From: Nisaea sp.
GTDB lineage: Bacteria; Pseudomonadota; Alphaproteobacteria; Thalassobaculales; Thalassobaculaceae
DNA: 64,000 nt
Direction: 5' to 3'
Assembly: GCF_034670185.1 (NCBI RefSeq)
Contig: NZ_JAXMNY010000003.1
Span: 1-64,000 of the forward strand
The notes under the pieces were generated by a model. That model did not search any database. It saw only the letters and a list, made by a program, of their open reading frames with translations, and was not told the DNA's origin. A program made the position numbers and the translations under genes. Shown here in pieces: positions 37,190 to 45,812 of the stretch. Each line of letters starts with the position of its first letter. The first letter of the stretch is position 1.

Positions 37190-37219
37190 TGAAAACTGCA
37201 CCGTTCAGTGCAATTTTCA
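37190..37219 (+). terminator. Hairpin at the end of the ccm operon
   Basis: TGAAAACTGCAC (37190-37201) and GTGCAATTTTCA (37208-37219) form a 12-base inverted repeat with one mismatch and a six-base loop, directly after the ccmI stop. The ATTTT arm makes it terminator-like, though the stem is weak. It could instead be an operator for the following transporter genes. Confidence 0.45.
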
Positions 37220-37241
37220 TGGCGTTTCCGTGACATTAATC

Positions 37242-37269
37242 TTGCCGGTTTCGCATTGACCATTATGCT
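37242..37269 (+). promoter_or_regulatory. Candidate promoter of the amino-acid transporter operon
   Basis: TTGCCG (37242-37247), a 16-base spacer and TATGCT (37264-37269) lie about 34 bases before the ATP-binding gene. Both boxes match consensus at four or more positions. The assignment is by eye. Confidence 0.35.
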
Positions 37270-37302
37270 GCGCATGTCCGTTATGGTTGGGATTGCGTCA
37301 AT

Positions 37303-38091
37303 ATGGCAGTAGCGCACGCGCCGGACTCCGCGTCCGAGGCGCTGGTCGTTCGGGACCTGCACAAGAGCTTCGCCGGCCTGGAGGTCCTCAAGGGAGTTTC
37401 TCTTGATGCCCGGCAGGGCGATGTGATTTCCATGATCGGCTCTTCCGGGTCCGGCAAAAGCACTTTTTTGCGTTGCATCAATCTGCTTGAGATTCCGGAC
37501 CGGGGTGTTGTGTCCGTCAATGGCGAGACCATCGCTATGAAGCCGGGTCCGAACGGCACCCAGCTTCCGGCGGACAACCGGCAGGTTGACCGCATCCGCT
37601 CCAGGCTTTCCATGGTGTTCCAGAGCTTCAATCTGTGGACACACATGACGGTGCTCGAAAACGTTATTGAGGCGCCTATCCATGTGCTGAAGGTGCCGCG
37701 TGAAGAGGCTATTGCCCGCGCCGAAGGTTTGCTCCGGAAGGTCGGGATTGCGGACAAGAGGGATCAGTATCCGAGCCATCTTTCCGGTGGTCAGCAGCAG
37801 CGTTGCGCGATTGCCCGGGCGTTGGCGATGGAGCCGCAGGTCATGCTGTTCGACGAGCCGACATCCGCGCTCGATCCGGAACTGGTGGGCGAGGTGCTGT
37901 TGGTGATGCGCCAGCTTGCCGAGGAAGGCCGGACCATGATCATTGTTACGCATGAAATCGATTTCGCTCGCGAGGTCTCGAACGAGGTGGTCTTCCTGCA
38001 CGAGGGGCGTGTGGAAGAAATTGGACCGCCTGAACAGGTGTTCGACAATCCGCGATCGGAGCGCTGCCGTCAGTTCGTGAAACGAAACTGA
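37303..38091 (+). CDS. ATPase of a basic/polar amino-acid ABC importer (HisP type)
   Basis: A 262-aa ATPase of the polar amino-acid uptake family. Walker A is GSSGSGKSTFLRCINLLE (about residue 46), the signature is LSGGQQQRCAIARAL (about 160) and Walker B is VMLFDEPTSALDPE (about 180), followed by the switch histidine in IIVTHEIDFA. The extra stretch after Walker A (VSVNGETIAMKPGPNGTQLP) is longer than in GlnQ and resembles HisP and OccP. It powers the two permeases encoded downstream, and it precedes the binding-protein gene by 59 bases. Confidence 0.93.
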   Translation: MAVAHAPDSASEALVVRDLHKSFAGLEVLKGVSLDARQGDVISMIGSSGSGKSTFLRCINLLEIPDRGVVSVNGETIAMKPGPNGTQLPADNRQVDRIRSRLSMVFQSFNLWTHMTVLENVIEAPIHVLKVPREEAIARAEGLLRKVGIADKRDQYPSHLSGGQQQRCAIARALAMEPQVMLFDEPTSALDPELVGEVLLVMRQLAEEGRTMIIVTHEIDFAREVSNEVVFLHEGRVEEIGPPEQVFDNPRSERCRQFVKRN

Positions 38092-38150
38092 TCGAGGCAG
38101 CAACAGAAACCGCAGGGAACTAAACCGGATTCAAACTGGGAGCCAAAACA

Positions 38151-39002
38151 ATGAAACGTTTTCTGACAGCCCTGGCCCTCGCGTCCATCGCTTTTAGCGG
38201 TGCCGCGGATGCCAAGGATTTCAAGGCGGGCAGCAAGGTCCGCATTGCCACTGAGGGCGCCTACGCGCCGTGGAACTTCACCGACAGCTCCGGCAAGCTG
38301 GCCGGCTTTGAGGTCGATCTCTATGCCAATCTGTGCGAGCGCATGAGCGTCCAGTGCGATCTGGTGCAGACGGCCTGGGAAGGCATAATTCCGGCACTGC
38401 AGGCGGGCAAGTTCGACGCCATCATGGCCGGCATGTCGATCACCGACAAACGCAAGGAAGTCATTACTTTCTCGCGCTCCTACATGGGCTCCCCGGCATC
38501 CTTCGTGGTGCTGAAAGCCAGCCCTCTGGCGAGCCTGAGTGCCGGTCTCGACGCGCTGACCCTTGCCAGTGTCGATGCCAAGGAAAAGGCCGGTCTGGAT
38601 TCGATGAAAGCGGCCCTGAAGGGCAAGACCATCGGCGTGCAGATCTCCACCACGCACGAGAATTTCCTGAACGAGTACATGGGTGACACGGTCACCGTGA
38701 AAACCTATGACACCCAGGAAAACCTGGATCTGGATCTCGTTGCAGGCCGGATCGATGCCGCCCTGGCGTCGCTTTCTTACTGGGTGCCGCTGCTCGAAGG
38801 CGAGAAGGGCAAGACCATGGCGATGGTCGGCCCGAAGATGGACGGTGGCCCGTTCGGTAACGGCGTTGGCGCCGGCATCCGTCAGGATGACCAGGAACTG
38901 GCCGACATGTTCACCAAGGCGATCGACGAAGCACGGGTGGATGGCACGATTTCCAAGCTTTCCAAGCAGTGGTTCGGCTTTGACGGCACACCTAAGGAAT
39001 GA
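38151..39002 (+). CDS. Periplasmic amino-acid-binding protein (lysine/arginine/ornithine-histidine type)
   Basis: A 283-aa solute-binding protein with a clear signal peptide (MKRFLTALALASIAFSGAADA). The opening EGAYAPWNFTDSSGKLAGFEVDL is the family 3 signature and AIMAGMSITDKRKEVITFS is the conserved core that reads MSIT and R/K for amino-acid carboxylate binding. Overall it resembles the LAO/HisJ/octopine group, so basic amino acids or opines are likely ligands. Expression above the permeases is suggested by the hairpin just downstream. Confidence 0.92.
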   Translation: MKRFLTALALASIAFSGAADAKDFKAGSKVRIATEGAYAPWNFTDSSGKLAGFEVDLYANLCERMSVQCDLVQTAWEGIIPALQAGKFDAIMAGMSITDKRKEVITFSRSYMGSPASFVVLKASPLASLSAGLDALTLASVDAKEKAGLDSMKAALKGKTIGVQISTTHENFLNEYMGDTVTVKTYDTQENLDLDLVAGRIDAALASLSYWVPLLEGEKGKTMAMVGPKMDGGPFGNGVGAGIRQDDQELADMFTKAIDEARVDGTISKLSKQWFGFDGTPKE

Positions 39003-39031
39003 TCGGCATCTGCTGATCCCAGAACAATACA

Positions 39032-39059
39032 CGCGGCCGCCTCAGTGCGGCCGCGTTTC
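39032..39059 (+). terminator. Attenuator-like hairpin inside the transporter operon
   Basis: A perfect 9-bp stem, CGCGGCCGC with GCGGCCGCG, and a six-base loop followed by TTTCT, placed 30 bases after the binding-protein stop and before the first permease. This would let most transcripts stop after the abundant periplasmic component while some read through. Confidence 0.65.
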
Positions 39060-39086
39060 TGCTGAAACAAGCCGGAGACAGCTCAG

Positions 39087-39806
39087 GTGAATTTGCCGGA
39101 TTGGATGCTACTGCTGCAGTGGGGCGATGACGGCTGGGGCGATGAAATGGTCCGCGGCATGCTGATGACGCTTGCGGTGGCCATGGCGGCATTTCTGCTC
39201 GGTATTGTCATTGGCACAGCGGGCGCTGCCATAAAGCTCTCGCGTTATCTGGCTGTTCGTTTGATCGGTGAAGCATACACCACGCTGATCCGCGGCGTTC
39301 CTGACCTGCTGGTCATCTATCTGCTGTTCTTCGGCGGCAGCATGGCGGCCATGGCCGTCGCCCGCGTGTTCGGCTACGAGGAATATATCGAGATCGATGC
39401 CTTCGCCATCGGCACCATCGCGCTTGGGACGATTTCCGGCGCCTATGCGACCGAGGTGATCCGGGGTGCTGTTCTCGCCGTGCCGAAGGGACAGATCGAG
39501 GCGGCAAAAGCCTGTGGCATGAGCCGGTTTCTGCTGTTCCGCCGGATCATGGTGCCGCAGGTGGCGCGGTTCGCGCTGCCGGGGCTTGGAAATGTCTGGC
39601 AGCTCACTCTCAAGGACACGTCCCTAATCTCCATCGTCGGTCTGGTGGAGATCATGCGACAGGCCTCGGTCGCCAGTGGCTCGACCCAGAAGCCCTTCAC
39701 TTTCTATCTGGCGGCGGGCGTTCTGTATCTCGTCCTGACGGCCTTTTCGAACAAAGGGTTCGGGCTGGCGGAGCTTTGGTCCAACCGTGGCGTCAGGAGG
39801 GCCTGA
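39087..39806 (+). CDS. Amino-acid ABC importer permease (HisQ type)
   Basis: A 239-aa permease of the polar amino-acid family with about five membrane segments. The EAA loop reads EVIRGAVLAVPKGQIEAAKACGMSRFLLFRRIMVPQ near residue 131 and contacts the ATPase. The start is GTG at 39087, with GGAGA about 10 bases upstream. It would form a heterodimer with the next permease, whose gene starts three bases after its stop. Confidence 0.92.
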   Translation: MNLPDWMLLLQWGDDGWGDEMVRGMLMTLAVAMAAFLLGIVIGTAGAAIKLSRYLAVRLIGEAYTTLIRGVPDLLVIYLLFFGGSMAAMAVARVFGYEEYIEIDAFAIGTIALGTISGAYATEVIRGAVLAVPKGQIEAAKACGMSRFLLFRRIMVPQVARFALPGLGNVWQLTLKDTSLISIVGLVEIMRQASVASGSTQKPFTFYLAAGVLYLVLTAFSNKGFGLAELWSNRGVRRA

Positions 39807-39809
39807 GTC

Positions 39810-40562
39810 ATGGATTTTGAGTTGATGGCGGAAGCCTTCCCGAAAATCCTGAGCGGCCTGCCGGTCACTATGATCCTGGCGGCATCGTCGCTCTTCCTCG
39901 GCTTCTTCCTCGCGATTGTCATTGCGCTGCTGCGGACCTCCCGGTTCCGCCCTCTCGCAGGTTTTGCCTACGGCTTTGTCTATGTTTTCCGCGGCACGCC
40001 GCTGCTGGTGCAGATCTTCCTGATCTATTACGGGTCCGGCCAGTTCGAGGCCGTGCGCGATAGCTTTCTCTGGCCGGTGCTGCGTGAAGCCTGGTGGTGC
40101 GCAATTCTGGCGCTGACGCTGAATACCGGCGCCTATACCAGCGAGATCATTCGCGGCGGCATCCAGGCCGTTCCGTTCGGCCAGATCGAGGCCGCCAAGG
40201 CCTGCGGCATGAATGCGGTCATGCGGTTTCGCCGGATCGTCTTTCCGCAGGCGATCCGTCAGGCTCTTCCGGCCTATGGCAACGAGATCATCCTGATGAT
40301 CAAGTCGACGTCGCTTGCCAGCACAATAACGCTGCTGGAGATGACCGGCATCGCCCGCAAGCTGATCTCGCAGACATACAAGCCGTTGGAAATTTTCCTG
40401 ATTGCCGCGGTCTTCTACCTGGCGCTGGTTTTCATCGTGACCCGTGTCGTGGCTTTCATTGAATACAGGCTGAACCCGGAACAGCGTGACGCAGCCCGTG
40501 TGCCCACGGCCAAGGACCTGCAAACAGCGCCGGTTGGTGATATCGATGCTGGATTCCGGTAA
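39810..40562 (+). CDS. Amino-acid ABC importer permease (HisM type)
   Basis: A 250-aa permease, the partner of the preceding HisQ-like protein. It carries the family opening LSGLPVTMILAASSLFLGFF, the conserved FRGTPLLVQIFLIYYG and the EAA loop EIIRGGIQAVPFGQIEAAKACGMNAVMRFRRIVFPQ near residue 112. The MIKSTSLASTITLLEMTG segment is typical of the HisM/OccM group. Its last codons overlap the start of the acetyltransferase gene. Confidence 0.93.
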   Translation: MDFELMAEAFPKILSGLPVTMILAASSLFLGFFLAIVIALLRTSRFRPLAGFAYGFVYVFRGTPLLVQIFLIYYGSGQFEAVRDSFLWPVLREAWWCAILALTLNTGAYTSEIIRGGIQAVPFGQIEAAKACGMNAVMRFRRIVFPQAIRQALPAYGNEIILMIKSTSLASTITLLEMTGIARKLISQTYKPLEIFLIAAVFYLALVFIVTRVVAFIEYRLNPEQRDAARVPTAKDLQTAPVGDIDAGFR

Positions 40563-41073
40563 CGGTGGAGACATTCTTTTTCGCCAGGCAGAGCCTTCCG
40601 ACGAGGAAACAGTCCGCCGGTGGCTTTCAGCTCCTCATGTAACGCGCTGGACGCATCGGATATTCTCGACGATCTCCGGGGCACTTGATGGCGGGTCATC
40701 GGACCCGGCATCCACACTTTACATCTTGGAATTTGCCGGCGGGGAGATTGGGTGCGCGCATGTCTACAGCGCTTACGGCGATCCGAACTGGACCGCCATC
40801 CCGGATGTCACCGCGCAAACCCGCGCCGTGGATTTCCTGATCGGTGAGACCGATTTCCTGAACCGGCAAATCGGACAAGCCATGCTCCGGTCACTGGCCG
40901 GAAAGATATTCAAGGAAACGGATGCGGACCGCATCGTCGCCTGTCCGCATCCGGACAACTGGCCGGCCGTCATTGCTCTCAAGCGGGCCGGGTTTCGCGA
41001 GAAAGGGCGTCATCCAATCCCGACCATGAACGCGATGTACCTGACCGTGGCGCGGCAAACCTTCAAGGGGTAG
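40546..41073 (+). CDS. GNAT acetyltransferase of the AAC(6')-like/RimL group
   Basis: A 175-aa acetyl-CoA-dependent N-acetyltransferase. The fold is recognised from ILFRQAEPSDEETVRRWLSA at the N-terminus, the central FLIGETDFLNRQIGQAMLRS stretch that forms the acetyl-CoA-binding region, and the final HPDNWPAVIALKRAGFREKG. The pattern (WL..PHVTRW, AVDFLIGE) is that of aminoglycoside 6'-acetyltransferase-like proteins, but a substrate cannot be assigned. The ATG at 40546 is chosen: it lies inside the end of the permease gene and gives the usual family length, whereas upstream codons only read through that gene. Confidence 0.8.
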   Translation: MLDSGNGGDILFRQAEPSDEETVRRWLSAPHVTRWTHRIFSTISGALDGGSSDPASTLYILEFAGGEIGCAHVYSAYGDPNWTAIPDVTAQTRAVDFLIGETDFLNRQIGQAMLRSLAGKIFKETDADRIVACPHPDNWPAVIALKRAGFREKGRHPIPTMNAMYLTVARQTFKG

Positions 41074-41194
41074 GCCTAAGGAGGTCTGTATTAAGGAACT
41101 CGCCCTGTCTCTGGGCCGCTTCCGGGCCTGACGAGGCCTCATTCATTCTGGGTTGGAATTTGTTTTGCCGGTGTCGCAAAAGTAGACTGCGAAC

Positions 41195-42130
41195 ATGGCA
41201 ACAAACGCTGAGGCAGCCGCCTCCAAATCCCTTTCGAGTTCTTACGGCACGGCCGTTCTCTTCATGCTTGGCGCAATCACGGTGCTGCCCTGCATGAACG
41301 TGCTGGCGCGCTATCTTTCCGCCGAATACTCGACAACGCAGATCGTCTGGGCGCGCTATACTGGGCATCTGCTGTTCGCGTTGATCCTCTTCATGCCGAA
41401 GCATGGGATCGGGTTGCTGCGGGCGCAGAAGCCGGGCGTTCACATCATCCGCTCCGTGCTGATGTTCTGCTGCACCTGCATGTTCTTCCTGGCGGTGCGC
41501 TATATCGAAGTGCCGATCGCCAGCGCGATCAACTTCACTTCGCCGATCATCGTCACGGCCCTCGCGGTTCCCTTTCTTGGCGAGAAGGTTGGTATCCGCC
41601 GCTGGATTGCCGTTCTGGTTGGCTTCTGTGGCGCGCTGATCATCATCCGGCCGGGGGGTGCCGAAAGCCACTGGGCGATGTTCCTGGTTATCGGCACCGC
41701 GTTCTTCTATGCGGTCTATCAGGTGCTCACCCGCAAGTACGCGAGCAGCGATTCCGCTGAAACCTCGATCACCTATATTGCCTTGATCGGTGCGCTCATG
41801 ACGACTGTTGCGCTGCCGTTCGATTATCGGCTGCCGACCAGCGCGCTCGACTATGGCCTGTTCATCCTGATCGGGTTTCTCGGTGGGCTCGGGCACTTCC
41901 TCGTCATCAAGGCTTTCCGGCTTGGCGAGGCTTCCTTGCTGTCGCCGCTCAATTACGGACAATTGCTGATGGCGACGCTGCTGACTTTCCTGATCTTCGG
42001 AACTCTGCCGGATGCCATCACCTGGCTCGGTGCCGGGATTATCGTCGGGAGTGGGCTCTACATCACCTATCGCGAGGCGCAGAGAGCACGTTCCAGCCGG
42101 ATCGCCGCCGAGGCGGTCGCGGAGCGCTAG
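41195..42130 (+). CDS. EamA/DMT-superfamily transporter
   Basis: A 311-aa inner-membrane protein with ten predicted helices arranged as two EamA repeats. Repeat one includes FTSPIIVTALAVPFLGEKVGIRRWIAVLVGFCGALIIIRPG near residue 107; repeat two includes SPLNYGQLLMATLLTFLIFGTLPDAITWLGAGIIVGSGLYI near the end. The PG and GE motifs are those of drug/metabolite exporters and of RhaT-like carriers. The substrate is unknown. It stands alone on the plus strand, convergent with the TPR-glycosyltransferase genes. Confidence 0.9.
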   Translation: MATNAEAAASKSLSSSYGTAVLFMLGAITVLPCMNVLARYLSAEYSTTQIVWARYTGHLLFALILFMPKHGIGLLRAQKPGVHIIRSVLMFCCTCMFFLAVRYIEVPIASAINFTSPIIVTALAVPFLGEKVGIRRWIAVLVGFCGALIIIRPGGAESHWAMFLVIGTAFFYAVYQVLTRKYASSDSAETSITYIALIGALMTTVALPFDYRLPTSALDYGLFILIGFLGGLGHFLVIKAFRLGEASLLSPLNYGQLLMATLLTFLIFGTLPDAITWLGAGIIVGSGLYITYREAQRARSSRIAAEAVAER

Positions 42131-42148
42131 CTCAACGGCGTTGTTACC

Positions 42149-43879
42149 CTAGGAATTGAGGTGGGATCGTATCCGCTCGGCAAGGCGTCTCATAACCGGC
42201 TTCCAGTCCACACCCTCGTCCTCTCGCCGGATATCGACTTCAATCGAGGGGAAGAACGGCATGCGGCTGGTTCCGAGCGAGACCCAGGTCAGGACATGGG
42301 GCATGGAATAGCCTTTTTCCCCGAGAGCGCCTGCCAGGCTAAGCACCAGATTTTGTGGTGAGACCACGAGATCCAGCGCGGAGATCAGTGCGGTGACCCC
42401 GTCCAGGTCATTGGTCAGGTCAAGGCTCTCGGGCCGCAGGATGCGGACATCGTTTCCCGCTTCAATCCGGGCCAGTTCTTCCGCGTCCTCGTCATATTGC
42501 AGGGTCACGAAACCGGCGCCGGGGATGTCGAGAATGGGGCCAAGATTTCCTGGTCCCGGATAATAGACCGCTTCGAGATTGCGCTTGGCCCGTGATCGCC
42601 AGGACAGCCCGATCCAGGGACCGTCTCCTTTGCTCGAGAGCCAGCGCCTCCAGTACGCGACCTTGACCGGATCGGGCACCAATATGGCGGACGTGTTCGG
42701 GAAGCGCGTTTGATCCGGGCGGAAGAGTTTCGGCAGACTGCCTGTTGCTACTTCATGGGTGCATCCCCGTTCGCCGACAATCGTCCCGTAGTCGGCAGGG
42801 TGCAAGCGCTGCTCCTGCTTCCGGATGCGGTCAAAAAAGCGAAACTCGGGGAAGGATCGCTCAAACAGGGCGCGGAGCCGGTCGGTGCATTCGATCGTGA
42901 CGCTTCCCAGCTCACCCCGCGCCAAACGCTCCTGCAATTCTGGAAAACAGGTGGCGAACATGACTTCGTCACCGAGCCCCTGTTCGGCATAGACAAGCAG
43001 ATGGATATCAGGTCCGGAAATATCCGGTGCCCAGCGTTGTGGCGGAAGATTGCGGGTCATTTTCCGGAGCGAGATCAGGCGAGCCTCATAAAGCGGCCAG
43101 CCGCGCGCCATATCGCCGCTGCTCAGAAGATAGATCGCCAGATTGAATGTAACGATCGGGTTCTGGGGATTGAGGCGCATGGCTTGCGCGCCGCTCGAGA
43201 TCGCAGCTTCAAGCTGGCCGGACCGGTAGAGCGCCTGTGCGAGATTTCCGAAAGCCTCGCTATCCGCCGGTGCCGCTATCGTTGCCCTGCTTCCGAACCG
43301 CATTGCCGACGCGACATGATCTGTCTCAAGAAGCGTGGCGGAAAGGGAAGACCAGAGACGCCCAGCCCCGGGATTGATGAGCAATCCGTCCCGAACGGCG
43401 CGCTCTGCATCCGCGCGGCGGGCCATTCGGCGCAGCAGAGTGCCAAGATGTTCCCAGTGCGTTGAATCAGCCGGGGCACGCCTGCATGCCTGCTTCAGGC
43501 AGGTAAGTGCTTCGGCATTTTGGCCAAGTCGGATCGCGCAACTTGCCTGGCGTGCCCAATTGTCGGCGCGCAGAGGCTCTGTTTTTGACGCGCGGCGAAA
43601 CCACAAGAGAGCTCTGGGGTCGTCAGTGGCGTGCACATAGAGTGTTGCCAGATTGCTCAAAACGCTACCGCGCCCGGGCTCGAGCAACAGGGAGCGCCGA
43701 AAGGCACGCACAGCTTCCGGGCCGTGCTCAGGCAGACCGGTACAGGCGATGCCGAGATAATCATATACGGCGCTTTGACCAGCATCTGAGGCTAGGCAAT
43801 CCCGATAATAACCGATGGCGGCCTCAAGATTACCGGCCCTGTGGGAGGCGAACGCGGCCTGAAGCAATGTCGCGCTCAT
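42149..43879 (-). CDS. TPR protein with glycosyltransferase-like C-terminus, paralogue 1 (most divergent; FlmG-like)
   Basis: A 576-aa cytoplasmic protein with about eight TPR units (residues 1-250; AAFASHRAGNLEAAIGYYRD, NLAQALYRSGQLEAAIS) and a Rossmann-type C-terminal domain. The latter contains LLVYAEQGLGDEVMFATCFP (about residue 300), IGLSWRSRAKRNLEA and SALDLVVSPQNLVLSLAGALGEKGY. The layout matches FlmG of Caulobacter, a soluble enzyme that binds flagellin through TPRs and adds pseudaminic acid. Here the usual CPSSTLGWIGGALGK stretch is altered to SPQNLVLSLAGALGE, so activity or donor preference may differ from the two neighbours. It overlaps the preceding paralogue by ATGA. Confidence 0.8.
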   Translation of the reverse strand: MSATLLQAAFASHRAGNLEAAIGYYRDCLASDAGQSAVYDYLGIACTGLPEHGPEAVRAFRRSLLLEPGRGSVLSNLATLYVHATDDPRALLWFRRASKTEPLRADNWARQASCAIRLGQNAEALTCLKQACRRAPADSTHWEHLGTLLRRMARRADAERAVRDGLLINPGAGRLWSSLSATLLETDHVASAMRFGSRATIAAPADSEAFGNLAQALYRSGQLEAAISSGAQAMRLNPQNPIVTFNLAIYLLSSGDMARGWPLYEARLISLRKMTRNLPPQRWAPDISGPDIHLLVYAEQGLGDEVMFATCFPELQERLARGELGSVTIECTDRLRALFERSFPEFRFFDRIRKQEQRLHPADYGTIVGERGCTHEVATGSLPKLFRPDQTRFPNTSAILVPDPVKVAYWRRWLSSKGDGPWIGLSWRSRAKRNLEAVYYPGPGNLGPILDIPGAGFVTLQYDEDAEELARIEAGNDVRILRPESLDLTNDLDGVTALISALDLVVSPQNLVLSLAGALGEKGYSMPHVLTWVSLGTSRMPFFPSIEVDIRREDEGVDWKPVMRRLAERIRSHLNS

Positions 43880-45696
43880 TTCGCTGCCTTTGATCGGAGT
43901 GCAGTAGCAATTTGGGAGATGGTGTGCTCCCAGCTTTCCTCAAACGGTTTTGCGAAGCTTTTGATGCTCGGGAATCCGGGAAAGCCGTCCGCACCGTACT
44001 GCACGAAGAGCGGTTGAGGATGGAACAGCCAGGTCTCCTTGCCGAGCGCGCCGCCGATCCAGCCCAGCGTGCTGCTGGGGCAAATAAGCACGTCGACAGA
44101 AGAGATGAGCGCGAGGATGTCGTCGAAATCGTCGGTGAGATCCAGTTCGGGCAGAATTGTCGGGCCGTGCCCGGTTTCTCGTTTGAGCGTTTCGATCTCC
44201 GTGTCCCAGTTTTCGCCGTACTGGATCGAGAATACCTGCGCTTCCGGCAGGGCGAAAATCGGTACCCAGTCTTTCAGGGCGGTGTAGTGAACGTCCCGGA
44301 AAGCCGTGCTTTTACGGGATCTCCAGGCAAGGGCGATTTTCAGACCGTCACCAGTCTTATTGAGCATGTCGCGGACTTGGAGAACCCGATGCGGATCGGG
44401 CTCCAGATAGGGGCGCGTCTTTGCGAAATCCTCGAGCGTTCGACGGAAATAGAAGGTGAGACTGCCGGCATCGATCGCGTAATCGACCGGCTTGTCCTGC
44501 GGCAGCCAATCGTATTTCTGCACCGGCCGGAAGCCGTCTCCCGCCCTGGCGTAAGCATGCACCAGTGCATCGGGGAACGAGCGCCGGAAGACCGGTAGCA
44601 AACGCTCGTCGCACTCAAGCACCAGCTCGGCACCGAGTTCCCTGATTTCCGGCAGAATGGAGGCATAGAGGATCTCGTCCCCGACACCTTCCTCGGCGCA
44701 AACCAGTAAGCGCTTCCCGCTCAGCGGCTCACCATGCCAGATCGGGGGGAGACCGAGCCTCCGGACCCGGTCCGGCGCCTTGTGTCGCCATTCCCGTTCC
44801 CGCCAGCCTTCTTCCAGACGGCCTGCCGCCAGCAACCGGATGGAGTGGCGCAGGTGGATTTGCGGCTCGTCAGGGGCGAGGCGGAGTGCGTTTTCAGAAT
44901 GAAGAAGTGCTTGCTCCAGATTGCCCGAGAAATAAGCGAGTTCGGCGAGACCCGTATGGGCCGCGGCATAACCGGGCGCCAGCAGAATAGCGCGTCCGAA
45001 CCATGCGCCGGAGGGCGTGTATTTCCGCTGATTGAAGAGCAGAAACCCGAAGCTGTTCACCGCCTCGGCCAGTGCAGGATTAAGAAGGAGAGCACGTTTC
45101 AGTGACCGGTCGGCTTCTTCCAGCTTGTCCTGATCGATCAAGGTCGTGGCAAGGTTGGCATGAGTCTCCTCGCTGAGAGGAGCAAGGGAGGCAGCTTGCC
45201 GGTGGGCTGCTTCGGCATCCTCGATACGGCCGTCTTTTCGATAGGCGTTGCCGAGATTCATATGCGCATTAGCGTGGCCAGGCTCTTTCCGGATTGCCTG
45301 CTGCAGGAAACCGATAGCCTCGGCCATTGCGCCGCGTTCCTGCAACAGCGCTCCAAGATTGGCGAGGGCATCGACAAAGCCCGGCGATTTGGCGAGGGCT
45401 TGGCGGTAGGAGCCTTCCGCCTCGTCCGGTTTGCCCAAGGCCTTCAGGATTTGACCAAGATTGCTCAGGAAGTCCGCCCGCCCGGGCACGATTTGCAACG
45501 CTGCCTCGACAAGTTGGCACCCGGTTTCGTGCTGACCGCCCTGATGCATCAGCACACCGAACAGATGAAGCGCGTCCGGCTCGCGCGGGTTACGCTGAAG
45601 GACCTGCTGATAAAGCACGGCCGCTTCCGGCAGACGGCCCTGCTGGTGATGTGTGAGTGCCTGCTGTAGCAGGTTCTGGATTCCAGGAGTGGACAT
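43876..45696 (-). CDS. TPR protein with glycosyltransferase-like C-terminus, paralogue 2 (FlmG-like)
   Basis: A 606-aa protein with the longest TPR array of the three (about nine units over residues 1-285, for example QGRLPEAAVLYQQVLQRNPR and GHANAHMNLGNAYRKDGRIE). The C-terminal domain shows LLVCAEEGVGDEILYASILPE (about residue 330), IALAWRSRKSTAFRDVHYTA and DVLICPSSTLGWIGGALGK, the donor-binding-like end. It shares its domain plan with both neighbours. A flagellin- or surface-protein-glycosyltransferase role is inferred from likeness to FlmG and from the adjacent pseudaminic-acid genes. A gap of about 115 bases separates it from paralogue 3. Confidence 0.82.
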   Translation of the reverse strand: MSTPGIQNLLQQALTHHQQGRLPEAAVLYQQVLQRNPREPDALHLFGVLMHQGGQHETGCQLVEAALQIVPGRADFLSNLGQILKALGKPDEAEGSYRQALAKSPGFVDALANLGALLQERGAMAEAIGFLQQAIRKEPGHANAHMNLGNAYRKDGRIEDAEAAHRQAASLAPLSEETHANLATTLIDQDKLEEADRSLKRALLLNPALAEAVNSFGFLLFNQRKYTPSGAWFGRAILLAPGYAAAHTGLAELAYFSGNLEQALLHSENALRLAPDEPQIHLRHSIRLLAAGRLEEGWREREWRHKAPDRVRRLGLPPIWHGEPLSGKRLLVCAEEGVGDEILYASILPEIRELGAELVLECDERLLPVFRRSFPDALVHAYARAGDGFRPVQKYDWLPQDKPVDYAIDAGSLTFYFRRTLEDFAKTRPYLEPDPHRVLQVRDMLNKTGDGLKIALAWRSRKSTAFRDVHYTALKDWVPIFALPEAQVFSIQYGENWDTEIETLKRETGHGPTILPELDLTDDFDDILALISSVDVLICPSSTLGWIGGALGKETWLFHPQPLFVQYGADGFPGFPSIKSFAKPFEESWEHTISQIATALRSKAAK

Positions 45697-45812
45697 GGTT
45701 GGCGTTCTAAACGTCCATTATGGCCGCGGGTTTGTTGCGTTGGGTAGCTTAACTGCTTGGTGCGGTGCTGAGAATGCCGTGCCAAATGCGCCCGATGGTG
45801 TTTTCGCGTTCA

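Noticed and set aside
41063..41962. A 299-residue minus-strand frame opposite the DMT transporter
   Set aside because: It is a Gln/Arg/Asp-rich shadow of a membrane protein; the plus-strand gene has well-defined EamA repeats.
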